Positions 9,700 through 21,095 of a stretch of 64,000 nt of DNA are shown here, piece after piece. The first letter of the stretch is position 1, and every line of letters begins with the position of its first letter. Below the pieces are notes generated by a model. That model was given only the letters and a program-made list of their open reading frames with translations. It was not told the DNA's origin and did not search any database. Origin of the DNA: Adenophora triphylla var. japonica. Lineage: Eukaryota > Streptophyta > Magnoliopsida > Asterales > Campanulaceae. The stretch spans positions 248,001 through 312,000 of the forward strand of contig JAFEMH010002323.1 in assembly GCA_022495995.1 (NCBI GenBank), given 5' to 3'. Made by a program: the position numbers and the translations under genes.

Positions 9700-11720
9700 G
9701 CGTTCATTCACTGATCCCCGTGCAAAAATGCGTTCTTTACTGCAAGTTGATATATAGACCTTTTTTTAGATAGAGAGAGACTCAACACTGTTCGAATGGT
9801 ACTCAGTTTAACCACGGGACTGAATGTGTCCCCACAATCAATTCCAGCTCCCTGAGTATTACCATCACAAACTAAACGGGCCTTGTGTCGTTCAAACGAG
9901 CCATCCGACATGTGCTTTTGTGTAAAAATCCACATTATGGATCACATTAGTATCAAGAAGACGGGGCACCAACTCCCACGTTTTATTATCAATTAAAGCA
10001 TTAAAATCATCTATCATAGCAAGTTTCCAATTTGGGTAATTTAGAGCGGAAATTGGATCTTTAAGAAGTGGAGATTTTGATAAAGAAACGTGAAGATTGA
10101 ACGGGACTTTGGGCTTAAAAATACATGTTTGACTGTGAGTAACCGGTCCAGTGCGAGGGACAGAGTCTAGTTGTGAATGATACAGAGCAGAAGGGACTGG
10201 ATTGGGAGAAGGAGGATGGGCCGGCCCATCAAAAGAAGGCCTAGGTGACACAGACTAAGGCAAGGCCGGCTGAGGTGGTACATGGGTTGTTTGGACAGCC
10301 TGCTGTTGGGGCTCTGTTGCCGAAACATTAGGGCTAGGAGATGGACCAAGTTTGTCACTTTGAGCCCACTGTTGAAGAAGAAAGTGAGACGGTCTGTCAT
10401 AAAGAAATATATAAAAGGATGTTGATGGTTTGAACATTGAAGCAAATGGGAATTGACTCTCGTAAAAAATAACATGCCTATTAATAATTATTTTGCGAGA
10501 TGATATGCAGTAACATTTAAAACCTCTATGATTAGAAGGAAAACCAAGAAAAACACAAGGTGTTGAGGGTACTTGAAGTTTGTTTATTGTGGTGGAAGGA
10601 AACAAATGATAGCAAAGACACCCAAAGACACGTATATGTTTATAAGACGGATCCTTCGCATAGAGAATTTGAAGGGGATTAATATAGGACAAAGACTTGT
10701 TTGGCAATATATTGAGTAAATATGTGGCCATAGATGCCAAATGATGCCAAAAAGATGGCGGAAGAGATGCATGGTGTAACATGGAATGGACCATGTTATT
10801 AATGGTTCTAATTTTTCTTTCAGCAGTCCCGTTCTATGGTGAAGTATATGGACAAGATAGGCGAAAAGAGAGACCATTTTGGGTGAAAAATTTCCAAAAG
10901 TGTGTATTATCAAACTCACGCCCATTATCACTTTGAAAACTTTTAATGTTACACTCAAATTGAGTATTAATAAACACAAGAAATGAAAGAAACGTAGAAT
11001 ACACTTCTGATTTATAAGCAAAGGGAAACAACCACAAAAATTTTGAGTAATCATCTAGAAATAAAACATAATATATGTGACCCGCAGAACTCAAAACAGG
11101 TGATATCCACACATCACTATAAATAATATCAAAAGGCATTAAAGTTGTAGATTGAGAAGGTTCAAAAGGAAAACGGACATGTTTGCCCAAAGTATAGGCG
11201 TTACAAATATGTTTATCACTAGAAGACCTACATTATATAGTTTTATTTTTCCTAACAAAATACACAGTCGGTGTTCCAGGATGACCAACCGATCATGCCA
11301 CAAAGTAGGAGATAAATTGATAAAAGCTGACGAAGACACGGACGGAGAAAAAGTGATTTCATAGAGTTCCCCCAACTGTCACATCTCATTATGCGCTTTC
11401 CCATCCGGAAATCATTCACAGAAAAACCAAACATGTCAAACTCTACAGTGACGAAATTGTCAGAAGTGAATTTTCTAACAGACACTAAGTTTTTGACAAT
11501 ATGAGGAGCATACAAGACGTTACAAAGAGTAAGAGGAGGATGTGGGGAATCCAATATCGTATGACCATAACCTTTAATGGGAATAGAGTTGCCATTACCT
11601 ACTATGATACCGTGTTTAGTGCTTAAATCGAAATAAGGCGTAAGAGTACCTGACGAGGAAGTCATATGGTTCGTAGCGCCGGTATCCATGAACCAGTTGG
11701 GAGGTGGAGGAGTTAACCCA
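9700..11720 (-). pseudogene. Copia pol: protease, integrase and partial reverse transcriptase
   Basis: Protease motif MDTGATNHMTSS lies near 11650-11689. Integrase follows: MPFDIIYSDVW (first catalytic D), FQSDNGREF (second D), then SP-stop-NGTAER (catalytic E) near 10830. The stop is a TAG in place of an expected CAG codon. The integrase C-terminus VFGCLCYHLFP is near 10620. The RT begins ALNYPNWKLAMIDDFNAL (about 10040), then HKARLVCDG and TFSPVVKLSTIRTVLSL, and ends at NAFLHGD near 9715. The YVDD motif and RNase H are absent, cut off by Tat-1. Several frameshifts are present. Confidence 0.85.
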
Positions 11721-12140
11721 AGTGAAATGTGAATTGTGGCCTCAACATCTGTTGCCGACGAAGACCTAGAAGTTTCATATGCCTGAGGAGGTCATGGGCC
11801 AAGTACACTGCTGCAAGTAGGCTGCCTCGACGGAAAAGAAGGCCTGGGCCAAGACGGGCTAGGGTTGGCCGGGTATGGGCATGGAGGGACTTCCCATGAC
11901 CACGGCCACCTGCCCCAATGCGCCTGCTGCTGCCCGCTTGTTTGTGGGCTTCCTGCGCCCCATGCTGGCTGCCAAGCCTGGGCCACCTCTGTTCCTCGGC
12001 TACCAGGAACCGCGGTAGTAGCCTTGCCATTTTTACCACCCCTCTTCCCATTTTTCTTTCCAGTACCAGTATTCTGCCCAGAATTGCGAAGGCCAATTCC
12101 GACCAACCCAGATGGATAAAATGACCCCGTAGAGGACAAA

Positions 12141-12806
12141 ATAGGGCCAGTATCTCAAGCGACCAAGGCTGCCAACATGCCGGCTGTCATTGCCGCCTTT
12201 TTCTGGAGCCCCGCTTCCTCGAGAGTAACCATTAACCGAGCTTGATAAAATTTAGGAAGAGGGTCGGTTTGTGGTGGCCACTCCATTGTATGCTTTGGTG
12301 AGACCCGAAACCATTTGAAGAACAAGGCGGTGGTTTGAGACGGGGGCCCCGACGTTCTTCAATTGGTCTGCCAACTGTTTGAGATGTTGATAGTAGAAAG
12401 AAGCCGAAGTGAAAGACTCCATGAGCGTATGTGAAAACTCTTGCTCAATTATCACCGCGCGAGAGTTTTTATTGTAGTAGAAGATGTCCCTCAACTGATC
12501 CCAAGTATCCATAGTAGTACTATCCTGTTCCATGACCGTATTAAGAAGTTCGATGGAAATCATTGTGTAAATCCAACCCAAAACCGTAGCATTGAGGGTA
12601 GACCACAATTCCCATTCTTCAAAAGGTGAAGGGTTCCTTCACTTTTCCCTTTGTCGGAGAGTTAATATGATGGAGCACACGAACGTCATGAGTATGGACC
12701 TTGAAAAGTTCCGCTCATTTAGCATACTAGACGTTTTCCAATTCCAACGTGACGTGATTTAAACTGCCAGCGCCGGATGAAATGGTATCTTGGAAGAAGA
12801 AGCCAT
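12141..12806 (-). pseudogene. Copia gag, decayed
   Basis: The ATG is at 12806 (MASSSKIPFHPAL), followed soon by a frame break. The best stretch, 12252-12608, contains TWDQLRDIFYYNKNSRAVIIEQEFSHT and FYYQHLKQLADQLKNVGAPV, the typical gag (UBN2) fold of plant copia elements. Downstream (12140-11790) the frame is rich in G, Q, S and K in place of a clear zinc knuckle. The order gag then protease is as expected. Confidence 0.8.
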
Positions 12807-12893
12807 TAGCGGTTGTTAAGAGGGATCGGAGGGGACGGCGGAAAAAGAGAAACAAATATTACGAGAGGCTAGGCACAGCGGAAGAAAGAAAAC

Positions 12894-12898
12894 CTAGG
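12894..12898. repeat. Left target-site duplication of Tat-2 (CTAGG)
   Basis: CTAGG immediately precedes the LTR start TGAAATTACC. The identical CTAGG follows the other LTR at 41848-41852. Removing Tat-2 rejoins the copia leader. Confidence 0.92.
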
Positions 12899-13243
12899 TG
12901 AAATTACCCGAGATTCACGCGGGGTGAATGCGGTTGTCTTTCGCGGGTTGGGTGTTTGAGACCTCGCTTTCGGGAAGGAGAGGAGTCACCACGCGGTTTT
13001 TTATTTTGATCCCAAACGTTGAAAAACGGCTTTTGTGAAAAGGGTGTCGTTTCTACTGGTAGCAAAAACTTTGGAAAAGGCTTTGAAAAGGGGTGTCATT
13101 TTTATTGGTAGCAAAAACGTGACAAAAAGGCTTTTTGAGTACCATAGATTGTTAGATTCGGAGGTCACGTTACGTTTCGGGAAGAGTATTTTGAGATCAC
13201 CCGAAATGCCTCGTATGATGAGTCTTTCTACCTTTCTCGAAAA

Positions 13244-13274
<31 letters not shown>

Positions 13275-14844
13275 ATTTTGAAAATGGGGGCTTGAATGAC
13301 AAGCTTAATCTTGGTTTGAATTTGAAACGTTGATTTTATGATTCTTTTGGAAAAGGTGAGCGTTTGAATGACAAACGTCGGTTTTAGAGTTTTTAGGAAA
13401 AGAGGTGCGAATGACGCATTTTGATTTTACTTAAGTGTCAAATGTTGACTTTTAAGAAAAGAACGTTTGAATGTCAAACGTCGGGTTTTGAGTTTTAAAG
13501 ATGATCGTTTGGATGCCAAACGTCACTTTGCGCATTTTGAAAGAGAGTTCGAATGTCGAACTCCGGTTTTGAACCGGGCATTACATTGTTAGCGATTTTA
13601 CGGGAAAAAAGCATTAAATGATATGCGATCAACGAATCGTTTTGTGACTCGGACTTTGATAAGTAAATACTATCACGAGCCAAACGGCTCGGACTTGTAA
13701 ATGACAGTATTTCAAGTGCGGTGTCAACGGAATCAAACGACCCGGATTTTAAAGGTGCGTTAAGTAAATAGCATTCAACGGATCAAACGATCCGGACCGT
13801 TAAATGACTATCACGAACCAAACGGTTCGGACTATAAAGTTGCGTAAAGTAAAAGACGTTCAACGGATCAAACGATCCGGAATTGTAAATGACATTAAAA
13901 GTAAAGAAACGGGGCCGGAACGCCGTTTTAAGATTACTTCTCTTACGGGAAGAGAAGAGGATCTGGGACTAAAACGTATCGGACCTCGTTGACGGTGACG
14001 CCTACATTTCAACAACGTTCGACCGAAACGGTTGTAGCGACTGGCGCGTAAACCGTGACGGAACGAGTGTTTAGGGAGAGAGAGTGCTACCTATGGCTCG
14101 GGGTTGACTCTTTTGGCTCGGGAGGCGTATACAGGATATGATTTAGTGTTTGGAACGGTGTTTCAAAGTTGTTTGGTTTGTATTTGTTTGAAATACGAAG
14201 TTTTCATGCAAATCGAGGCAAAACGGGGCTCGGGAGAGGGTGAAAAGGGTTTGGGCCGTGGCTATTTGTGAAAATGGATAAGTTTTTTCTTTTTTTCAAA
14301 TGTTTGACAGCCCTCTGTATTTAAAGGGTAAATTTGCAAAAGAGTCCGGACGGACATAACCTGAATTTCATGGGGTTTTGTGAAACTTTGGAAAATGGGA
14401 GGGCTGACTGGCAATTCTGTTTTGCCTAAAAAAGAGTCCGAACAAACTGTGACAGCATCCCAGGGGTATTTTGGTCTTTTCACTCTGAAATTTGATTGAT
14501 GTTGACCAGAGGGCTGTGGCATGGGTGCCACGTGCCCCTGTAACTCACCAGGGCATGGTTTTTCATGCCATTATTCCCAGTTTTGTCCATTTTTTAAATA
14601 ACTGTCCGTCCGAAATGCCCCCGAAAAATGCCGAAAAGTGCATTTTTCAGGAGAAGTTGTACTTTTACGTGTGACAACGTGTGTTGAGTACGCTTCGACG
14701 TTGGGATGCATGAGGCAGTTCCGGGACGTCTTGTTGGCTTGAGAACGGGGAGCTTAACGCGTTCCGGTTAACCTAAAGCGGGCCAGTTAACGGATTCTGG
14801 TTAACTTTTAACGGATTTTGACGATCCGGATTTGGGTACTTACA
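12899..14844 (-). repeat. 3' LTR of Tat-2 (left copy)
   Basis: 1946 bases, plus-strand TGAAATTACC...TACTTACA. It matches 39896-41847 along its whole length with scattered substitutions and small indels. It includes a (GT)n tract at about 13244-13271, an array of short hairpins (13290-13880) and a PBS-like GGTGACTCC on the minus strand about 75 bases from the LTR end. The TATA box seen in the right copy is mutated here (TTTAAATA on the minus strand). Confidence 0.92.
13290..13880. repeat. Array of short hairpins with differing stems in the Tat-2 LTR
   Basis: Set 1 has five-base loops AATGA/AATGT/GATGC: GCTTG/CAAGC (13290-13304), CGTTTG/CAAACG (13361-13377), TGCG/CGCA (13406-13418), ACGTTTG/CAAACGT (13463-13481), CGTTTG/CAAACG (13506-13522), GAGTTCG/CGAACTC (13545-13563). 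Set 2 has loop AAAC: CGAGCC/GGCTCG (13676-13691), CGGATC/GATCCG (13779-13794 and 13864-13879), CGAACC/GGTTCG (13814-13829). Arms vary between units but remain complementary. The right LTR (40284-40880) repeats the array. Confidence 0.85.
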
Positions 14845-14967
14845 GTTAGCCCCTCAGCGACGTCACTTTCGAAGGAAGTGGGGTCGTTGAAAAAGATAAG
14901 GATCCAAATCGGGGGATGCCTTACTTGAAGAGACCTGAGAGGTCAGCTGGCTGGACCCTTAGCGAAA

Positions 14968-15011
14968 GGATTCCTACGTATCCCGAGCGGGAATCAAGCC
15001 GATCGTAGTTC
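14968..15011 (-). repeat. Direct-repeat block B of Tat-2
   Basis: On the minus strand it begins GAACTACG and ends GATACGTAGGAATCC, very like 7736-7780 in Tat-1. Block A of Tat-2 is at 21351-21405. Confidence 0.6.
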
Positions 15012-15087
15012 GTAGGTGCAAGGAGCCGCGCGTGGGGACCTTGACCTAAGCGAGACCGTTGTGAGGCGTCTGAACCTTAGATTTCTA

Positions 15088-15292
15088 AAAACTTCGAGGG
15101 CGTGTGGCACCTCAGACCAAGATTATTGAAACTTTCGAGGGCGTGTGGCGCCTCAGACGGAGATTTCTGAAACTTTCAAGGGCTTGTGGTGCCTCAGACC
15201 GAGGTTACTGAAACTTTCGAGGGCGTGTGGTGCCTCATACCGAGATTATTGAGACATTCGAGGGCGTGTGGCACCTCAGACCGAGGTTACGA
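15088..15292. repeat. 41-base tandem repeat, five copies
   Basis: Each unit carries ACTTTCGAGGGCGTGTGG followed by 'cacctcagaccgag' and a variable tail. The five copies differ at a few positions each. Confidence 0.88.
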
Positions 15293-16400
15293 GGATGTGA
15301 TGGTCCTGAGATGAAGGCGTTCGTGCCTTGAGATTGATTTTGTAAGGCGTTCGTGCCTTGGGTGCTGGATTTATGATGACGGCCCAGTTTTATCTGCTGG
15401 GGATAGGGTGGAAATGATGGGAATGGTTGCGTTAAACTCGCGTTATTAACAACACGGAAGGATTGACGTTCTAATGACGGGGTTAGGAACGGGATGTGGT
15501 CTCGGGAGAGACTGACACATTGCTGGGGAAAAGCGCCCAGAGTTCTAACAGAACTAGGGGGATTTATTGACGTTTCTTCTTAGATGGATGGTCTTAGGAT
15601 CCTGCTGGGGAGGAGTGTTCGGGCTTACGGTGATGGCCGAAGAGGGATTGTTGTGCGAGCTTACCTTGATGGCCGCTGAATTAGGATGGTCGGGCTTACG
15701 ATGACTGCCAGGGAAGTGAATGTTCACTCGCTGGAGTGAAAAGGTATTCGGACTTACGAAGATGGCCGAAGAGGGATTGTTGTGCGGGCTTACCTTGATG
15801 GCCGCTGAATTGGGATGGTCAGGCTTACAACTGGCGGCCGGAGAGATGAATGTTGGTGAAAACCAATGGGAATTTTGACGTCGGGAGACGGAATTGTGAT
15901 TTAACGTCCGAAGACGGCTTGGGATTTAACGTCTGGAGACGAAACGTTAGTGAAAACTAATGGGAAATTTAACGTCTGGAGACAGAATTGTGATTTAACG
16001 TCCGAAGACGGCTTTGGATTTAACGTCTGGAGACGAAATGTTAGTGAAAACTAACGGGAAATTTAACGTCTGGAGACGGGACGTTAGCGAGAAACTAACG
16101 GGGCTTAACCTCGAGGAGGGGTGTTAGAAAGGTCTAACTTGGGAAAATTTTACACTTTTGGGGGCCAAAAGGGGTAAAATTGAAACTGTGAGAAGCTGAG
16201 GGGCCAAAGTGGCAAGGAATCTTTTCAGCTGCAAAAGAGTCCGGCCGGACTAAGACTGAATTTGACAAGGTTCAAATCAGCAACAGGCTGACGCAAACTG
16301 ATAACATTTTCCCATTTTTTCAGGTGAGGAAAAGAGAGAAAGGAGAGAAAAATTCTTCCCATTTCGCGAGTTTTGTTCGAATCTTTGAGGGAAAATCATC

Positions 16401-19082
16401 ATGGACGCCGGTTTGGAACCAAGGGCTCGCCATAGGAGGACCGACAACGAGAGAACGAGGTTGGTGAGGACCATTCGAACCACCGCTCTTCCCATGGATC
16501 TGACGGAGTTTTATCCGGCTCGGGACACTCACAAGTCCAAGGAAGGGATCGAAAGACAGGTAAACATCCTCTAAATTCCGTTAATTTTCAGAATGTGCAT
16601 TCTTTAAATTTTAGGAATTTGATTAGAAATGAGTTAGGGTTCTTGGTGCTCAAATTGGGGCTTTTGACTTTGCTATGTGCCTTTGTCGAAATTGACTAGA
16701 GTTTAGTTCAATTGACATCGTGGGTAGATGACATAAAATTTTTGGTTGCAAAATTCCATGCCTAGAGGTGTTTTCCAAAAGTAAAGTAAGCTTAATTTGG
16801 GACGGAGTAATTTTTTCGAAATGATTGAAAGTTCCGACTTCGATGGATTTTTCGAAATGTTTTGAAAGTTCCGAATTCGATGGATTTTTCGAAGTGTTTT
16901 GAAAGTTCCGAGTTCGACGGATTTTTCGAAATGTTTTGAAAGGTCCGAATTCGACGGATTTTTCGAAATGTTTTGAAAGTTCCGAATTCGACGGATTTTT
17001 CGAAAGGTTTTGAAAGTTCCGAATTCGACGGAGTTTTCGAAATGTTTGTACCTTTTTGGGATTTTGGACCGTTAATACTCCAACTGGGTGGACATATTTT
17101 AGGAAAATAAACCGTTAATGAACGGGTTTTTTGAAACTGAACCATTTCTGTGTTTCATTATTTCGATATGCGTTTGTGCATTCTATTGATGTCTTTTCTG
17201 TATTAACGTATTTTTGCCGTGTTCACCTGCAGGGGCGAGGGCCGATTAACGTTCGCAACTTGAAGAGCAGGGGAGCCTTTGAGGCAGTTAGAGCGCTGTG
17301 GGAGATACTCCCAGACGTGGCTCGGGACGGAGAGAGGAGTCCACAGCAGTTTGTGGTTGACTCCGATTTGGCTGGATTTATCAGCGCAGTAGCCGCGGTG
17401 GCTTTGACGCAGAGGGCGAGGGTTCTGCATGTCGCTCTGAGCGAGTACTGGTGGGACACGACCCACACGTTTCACTTCTGGTGGGGGGAGGCGACTGTGA
17501 CTCCCACTGACTTTGCGGCGATCACGGGGTTGCTATTCTGGGGCAACACACTCGTGTGGGTGGATGGCTATACCCCGGAGTAGTTGTCAGAGCTGCTGGG
17601 TTTTGATATTATCGATGCCAGGGACTTAGGTATTCGGTACGGGCCAATGGAGGCTCATCTGAGGAGGGGTATTGGGGAGTATTTGGAGGGGTTCCCGAGG
17701 ATGACCGCAGAGCGTCTGGCTCGAGGGTTCCTATGGTTTGCTTTATCAGCTACCCTGTTTCCCACTGCTGACATGTCATGTAACTTTCCTCTGCTCGGCT
17801 CGCTGACTAATCTAGATGCCGTGAGAGGGTTTGCATGGGGGGAGGCTGGACTGGCCAAGCTCTACCATGCTTTGGATAGGTTCTTGCGGGGAGAGGAGAA
17901 TACCTTATGCTGCTTTGTGTTCGCTTTGGATGTAAGTTTCCATCTTTTTCTCTTCCTTGTCTCATTTTGTACTCGTATGTATCTACTTTGTAGATGACAT
18001 AACTTTCCATGTGTTTGACATGTGTGGTTTATGGAGGTGTTCCACCCGCAGAGGTGGGAGATCAAGGAGAAGTATGCGTCCTTATTTCCTGCCATGTTGA
18101 TTTGGCAGAAGGCGGCGAAGAAGCTGGCGACGTCGAAGGAGGGTACTCGGCTGACTTACGAGGAGGTGTCTCTGGCCATGAGTCGAGAGTTTTCCGGGCG
18201 GATCCAGCTGACTTGGTGGAACCAGATTAATGTTTTTGTGGTCCAGGCTGCTAGGGAGGTCACACGTCGGCGGAAGCTGCTGGTGGTGCTTCATTGTGAC
18301 GCGATGTACTTGTGGGGAGAGGGTGACCTATCGGCATGGTTCGGGGTCCCTTCCTTTGGTTTCGATGGACCCGCCTCCACACATGCAGTATCCTTTGCTG
18401 ATGCCGATGGAGGATCTGGAGCGGTACAGACAGGGCGTGTTCTATACTGAGTTCATCATAGAGGGTGCCGACTATGACATCTTTGTGAGGACGAGGCTGA
18501 GGAGCCCGCATGTGCTGCACAGGGAGGGGGAGGGCTCTGCATATCCCTGGGACTACACGCTCCCTCGCGCTCGGCTGGCGTATGAGGGGCTTTGATTTTC
18601 TATACTTGATAGTAGCATTCTGCAAATGATGCATCTGTGCTATTTGTTTGTCTTTTGACGGCTTTCCTTATTTGCAGGTGTCTGGCCATACGTACAACTA
18701 GGCCATGAGACGTTTGGATGGGTGGGCCAACTATGCTAGGAGACTCGTGGAGTTCCTGCGGTGTAATTTCCGAAGGAGTGCGGCTGTGTATGAGCCGATG
18801 CCATCTAGGCCGTCTGCAGCGAGAGACTCATCTGCCTCCACGGCTGGTGGGGCAGACTTTACCCAGGGGTTCGGCCAGTTCTCCGGTGAGACGGCAGGGT
18901 TCGGAGCTCGTCACTCTTCGTTCTCGGGGCACGAACAGGGAGAGTTCTCGGGGACACATGCACGGAGGCGGCCTTTCTCGTATTCCCGCCTTGAGGAATT
19001 TGGAGATTACCTGTCTTCGGTGGATCCGGCTGCTGCGGGGCAGTATTTCGAGTGCTCGGATGACGAGCAGGACTCTGAGTAG
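16401..19082 (+). pseudogene. Antisense extra gene of Tat-2: plant mobile domain (PMD) protein with introns
   Basis: Exon 1 is 16401-16559 (53 codons, basic, MDAGLEPRARHRRT). Exon 2 is 17233-17931 after acceptor CACCTGCAG; it carries WWGEATVTPTDFAAITGLLF and FAWGEAGLAKLYHALDRF, the PMD signature (PF10536-like, as in MAIN/MAIL1). Donor GTAAGT follows; exon 3 starts at 18037 (VFHPQRWEIKEKY) and runs to about 18580. Exon 4 (18678-19082, after TTTGCAG) is a low-complexity tail ending ECSDDEQDSE. Defects are a TAG at 17581-17583, a frameshift near 18315 and a TAG at 18699. PMD proteins in Arabidopsis act in silencing and meristem maintenance; the role inside a retroelement is unknown. The gene is opposite in strand to the Tat-2 pol. 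Confidence 0.8.
16817..17045. repeat. 37-base minisatellite in PMD intron 1
   Basis: About six copies of a unit containing TTTTGAAAGTTCCGAATTCG then 'acggatttttcgaaatg', with 1-3 differences each. Units carry TTCGAA and GAATTC palindromes. It lies inside the intron between 16560 and 17232. Confidence 0.9.
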
Positions 19083-19616
19083 TCCTCTTTCTTGATTTAT
19101 TTTTAGAAAAAATGTGTGTATTGTCCAAACAATTTGACTTGTTCTTGAAAAGGCCTTTGAGGCAGAACCTTGTATTTTGCACATTTATTTAGTGATTACC
19201 TTCTTTTATTTTGGCAAATAAGCAAGTAGGTTGATCAAAAATAAATAATAACGAGACATGCCTAAAATTTGAACTGGTCAAAATTTATGTCTATATGCAC
19301 TGTTATTTAATTAATTGCACTGTTGCACGAGCCCGGGGCGGAAGTGGTGTTGGCAGTGGTTGATTTAAACTATGGATGCACGTAGTTTAAATGAGGCTTG
19401 AACAGGATATGGTTTGGAAATGTTTCCAAATTGAGGCAGCTGGCTGCAGAGTTGACCCAGTCAACTTGAAAAACAGTTCGACCAGACTGGGATTCAATTT
19501 CCAGATTGTTTTAAATTGCGGTCCAATTTTTTGCAATTGTGAAAACAGCACGCTTGATTTGGATCAAACAACTGAATTTCTCTCTTAAATTCTTGAAGGT
19601 TTTCTTTGCTCTTTTC
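19083..19616. other. Spacer between the PMD and DUF7745-like genes of Tat-2
   Basis: About 530 AT-richer bases with no convincing frame. It probably holds the PMD 3' end and the promoter of the second gene. In Tat-1 the matching spacer is about 600 bases (3952-4564). Confidence 0.5.
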
Positions 19617-21095
19617 ATGGCTCCATTTCCTAGGCTATCATCTCAGATGCAAGAGCAATACTTGGACAATTTCCAGTCGTGGGTACGGCACCACACGAGG
19701 CAAAGCAAGGGTTTTTTTCGAAGGTTGTTACGGGATGAAATCGGTTTGGGCTTTGAAGGAGCTCATGCCGGATTGGGATCTTTTGAGAGCTGCGGCTCGC
19801 TTCTGGGACGTACGGAGGCACGTGTACAGCTTTTCGTACAACGATATTACGCCCACGTTTGAAGATTTCTGGGCCATACTAGGAGGTCCTGAGACGGAAC
19901 AGCTTGTTCTTCCTTTGATGGGTGGCACGGCCACCGTTGAGAAGTTGGTGTCTTTGATTGGTATCTCGGCTGAAGAAGAATACGTGATGCTAATAGTGAA
20001 CACATATTATGTTGACATTTCAGGGCTGCCTGATAAATTTGCCGGTGTTGAGGGGAGCATTTTTGCGTGGGACGCTTTTGCTCTGTGCGCAATTGCTACT
20101 TTATTCACATTCACGTCCCTGGGTGTATGCCATCACAGTGTACTAGACCTAGTGAGACAGTGCCGGAACGGGGGAGACATCGTGCCTTTGATCCTAGGTA
20201 AGACGTTCCTGGGCATAGGTCGGATGGCGACCGACAGCCGATACATGTGGGGAGGGAGTCCCGCTATGCTCACTATGTAGTTGAGGGAGCGATTGCAGAT
20301 GGTGCCCGAGGTGCCAGTGTCTTGTGACCCTTGGTCCTTTTCTCGACGTCCTCTTGTAATAGGGGGCGATCAGGCTGAACTGGAGCTCTGGATGGCCAGA
20401 CTCCGCGCGCATCACTTGCGATGGTGGGTTCCTCATTGGAAGCTACAAACTTGTCGGACCGCTCAGGAGGGTCTTTTGGTTGTCAGAGTACCGGGGTTGT
20501 CCCAGACTCCTTTCTACATTCCATCCTTGGTGCTGTGGCAGTACGGACTGGAGCAGGTGCCGTTGACGGGTTTGATCATGCTGCTACCTTTGAGGTGGGA
20601 TCTCTTCCGATGGAAGATCCTTCGACGCTATTGCTTCTCACGCGGTTGTGGCAATACACGTCCTTTCCTTCCAGGGTTCTCTTTCACCGGAGAGGGGGCA
20701 TTGTTCTGTCTATGCAGTATTTGAACTGGTATGAAGAGTGTATGGGGGAGACACAGATGGCCATTTTGTGGAGACGGGGGGAGCTGTTGGGTCTTGATTA
20801 CCCTGACGGCTCGACTTTGAGGATAGCCGAAGCGATGGCTAACCCTCAGAATCGTACTGGGGACGACATGGCTAATTATGAGGCCAATGCTAGTCGGGCG
20901 GCCGATAAAAGCACGGTCATGATGACTCGGAGAGAGGCAGCTCAAGATAGAGCTAGGGAAAGAGATGCGTTGGCAGCTGCAGGCTTGACGGAGGCGTCGA
21001 GAAGGGTCCCTAAGCCAGGTAGAAGGACTACGGGAATATTCCCTGTGAAGGTGAAGAATACTCATCGTGGAAAAAAGGAAGGGAAAGAAGGATGA
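19617..21095 (+). pseudogene. Antisense extra gene of Tat-2, DUF7745-like, broken
   Basis: Start ATG at 19617 (MAPFPRLSSQMQEQYLDNF); a frameshift at the T-run near 19711 moves it into the frame reading SVWALKELMPDWDLLRAAAR and HVYSFSYNDITPTFEDFWAI. Then GDIVPLILGKTFLGIGRM and WGGSPAMLTM are followed by TAG at 20278-20280. Tat-1 has tryptophan there, so this is likely TGG to TAG. A second frameshift near 20500 leads to a C-terminal part with ALWRRG-like and basic residues, ending KGKEG at 21095. It is a full-length match to 2770-3951. I recognise the core as DUF7745; its function is unknown. It lies 530 bases after the PMD gene on the same strand. Confidence 0.78.

Larger units (their letters stand above)
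9676..12898 (-). mobile_element. Ty1/copia retrotransposon, internal part, interrupted on both sides
   Basis: In minus order it holds leader, gag, protease, integrase and the start of reverse transcriptase. The RT stops right after NAFLHGD, where Tat-1 is inserted. The leader is cut at 12898 by Tat-2; its continuation with PBS and 5' LTR is at 41848-42068. Short LTR and protein style suggest the Ale/Retrofit lineage, a tentative call. The rest of RT, RNase H and the 3' LTR must lie left of the window. Confidence 0.8.
14845..16400. other. Tat-2 3' noncoding region with several tandem repeats
   Basis: It lies between the 3' LTR and the start of the antisense PMD gene. Next to the LTR is the PPT (minus strand GCTGAGGGGCTAAC). 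Then come block B2 (14968-15011), a 41-base repeat (15088-15292), two roughly 125-base copies around 'ggcttaccttgatggccgctgaatt' (about 15615-15850), and repeats of AACGTC-N4-GACG (about 15875-16110). No coding frame seen. From the PMD gene's viewpoint this is its upstream region, so it could hold its promoter. Confidence 0.7.

Noticed and set aside
16792..17145. 117-codon minus-strand ORF with repeated 'KTFRKIRRI' residues
   Set aside because: It is the 37-base intron minisatellite read on the wrong strand.
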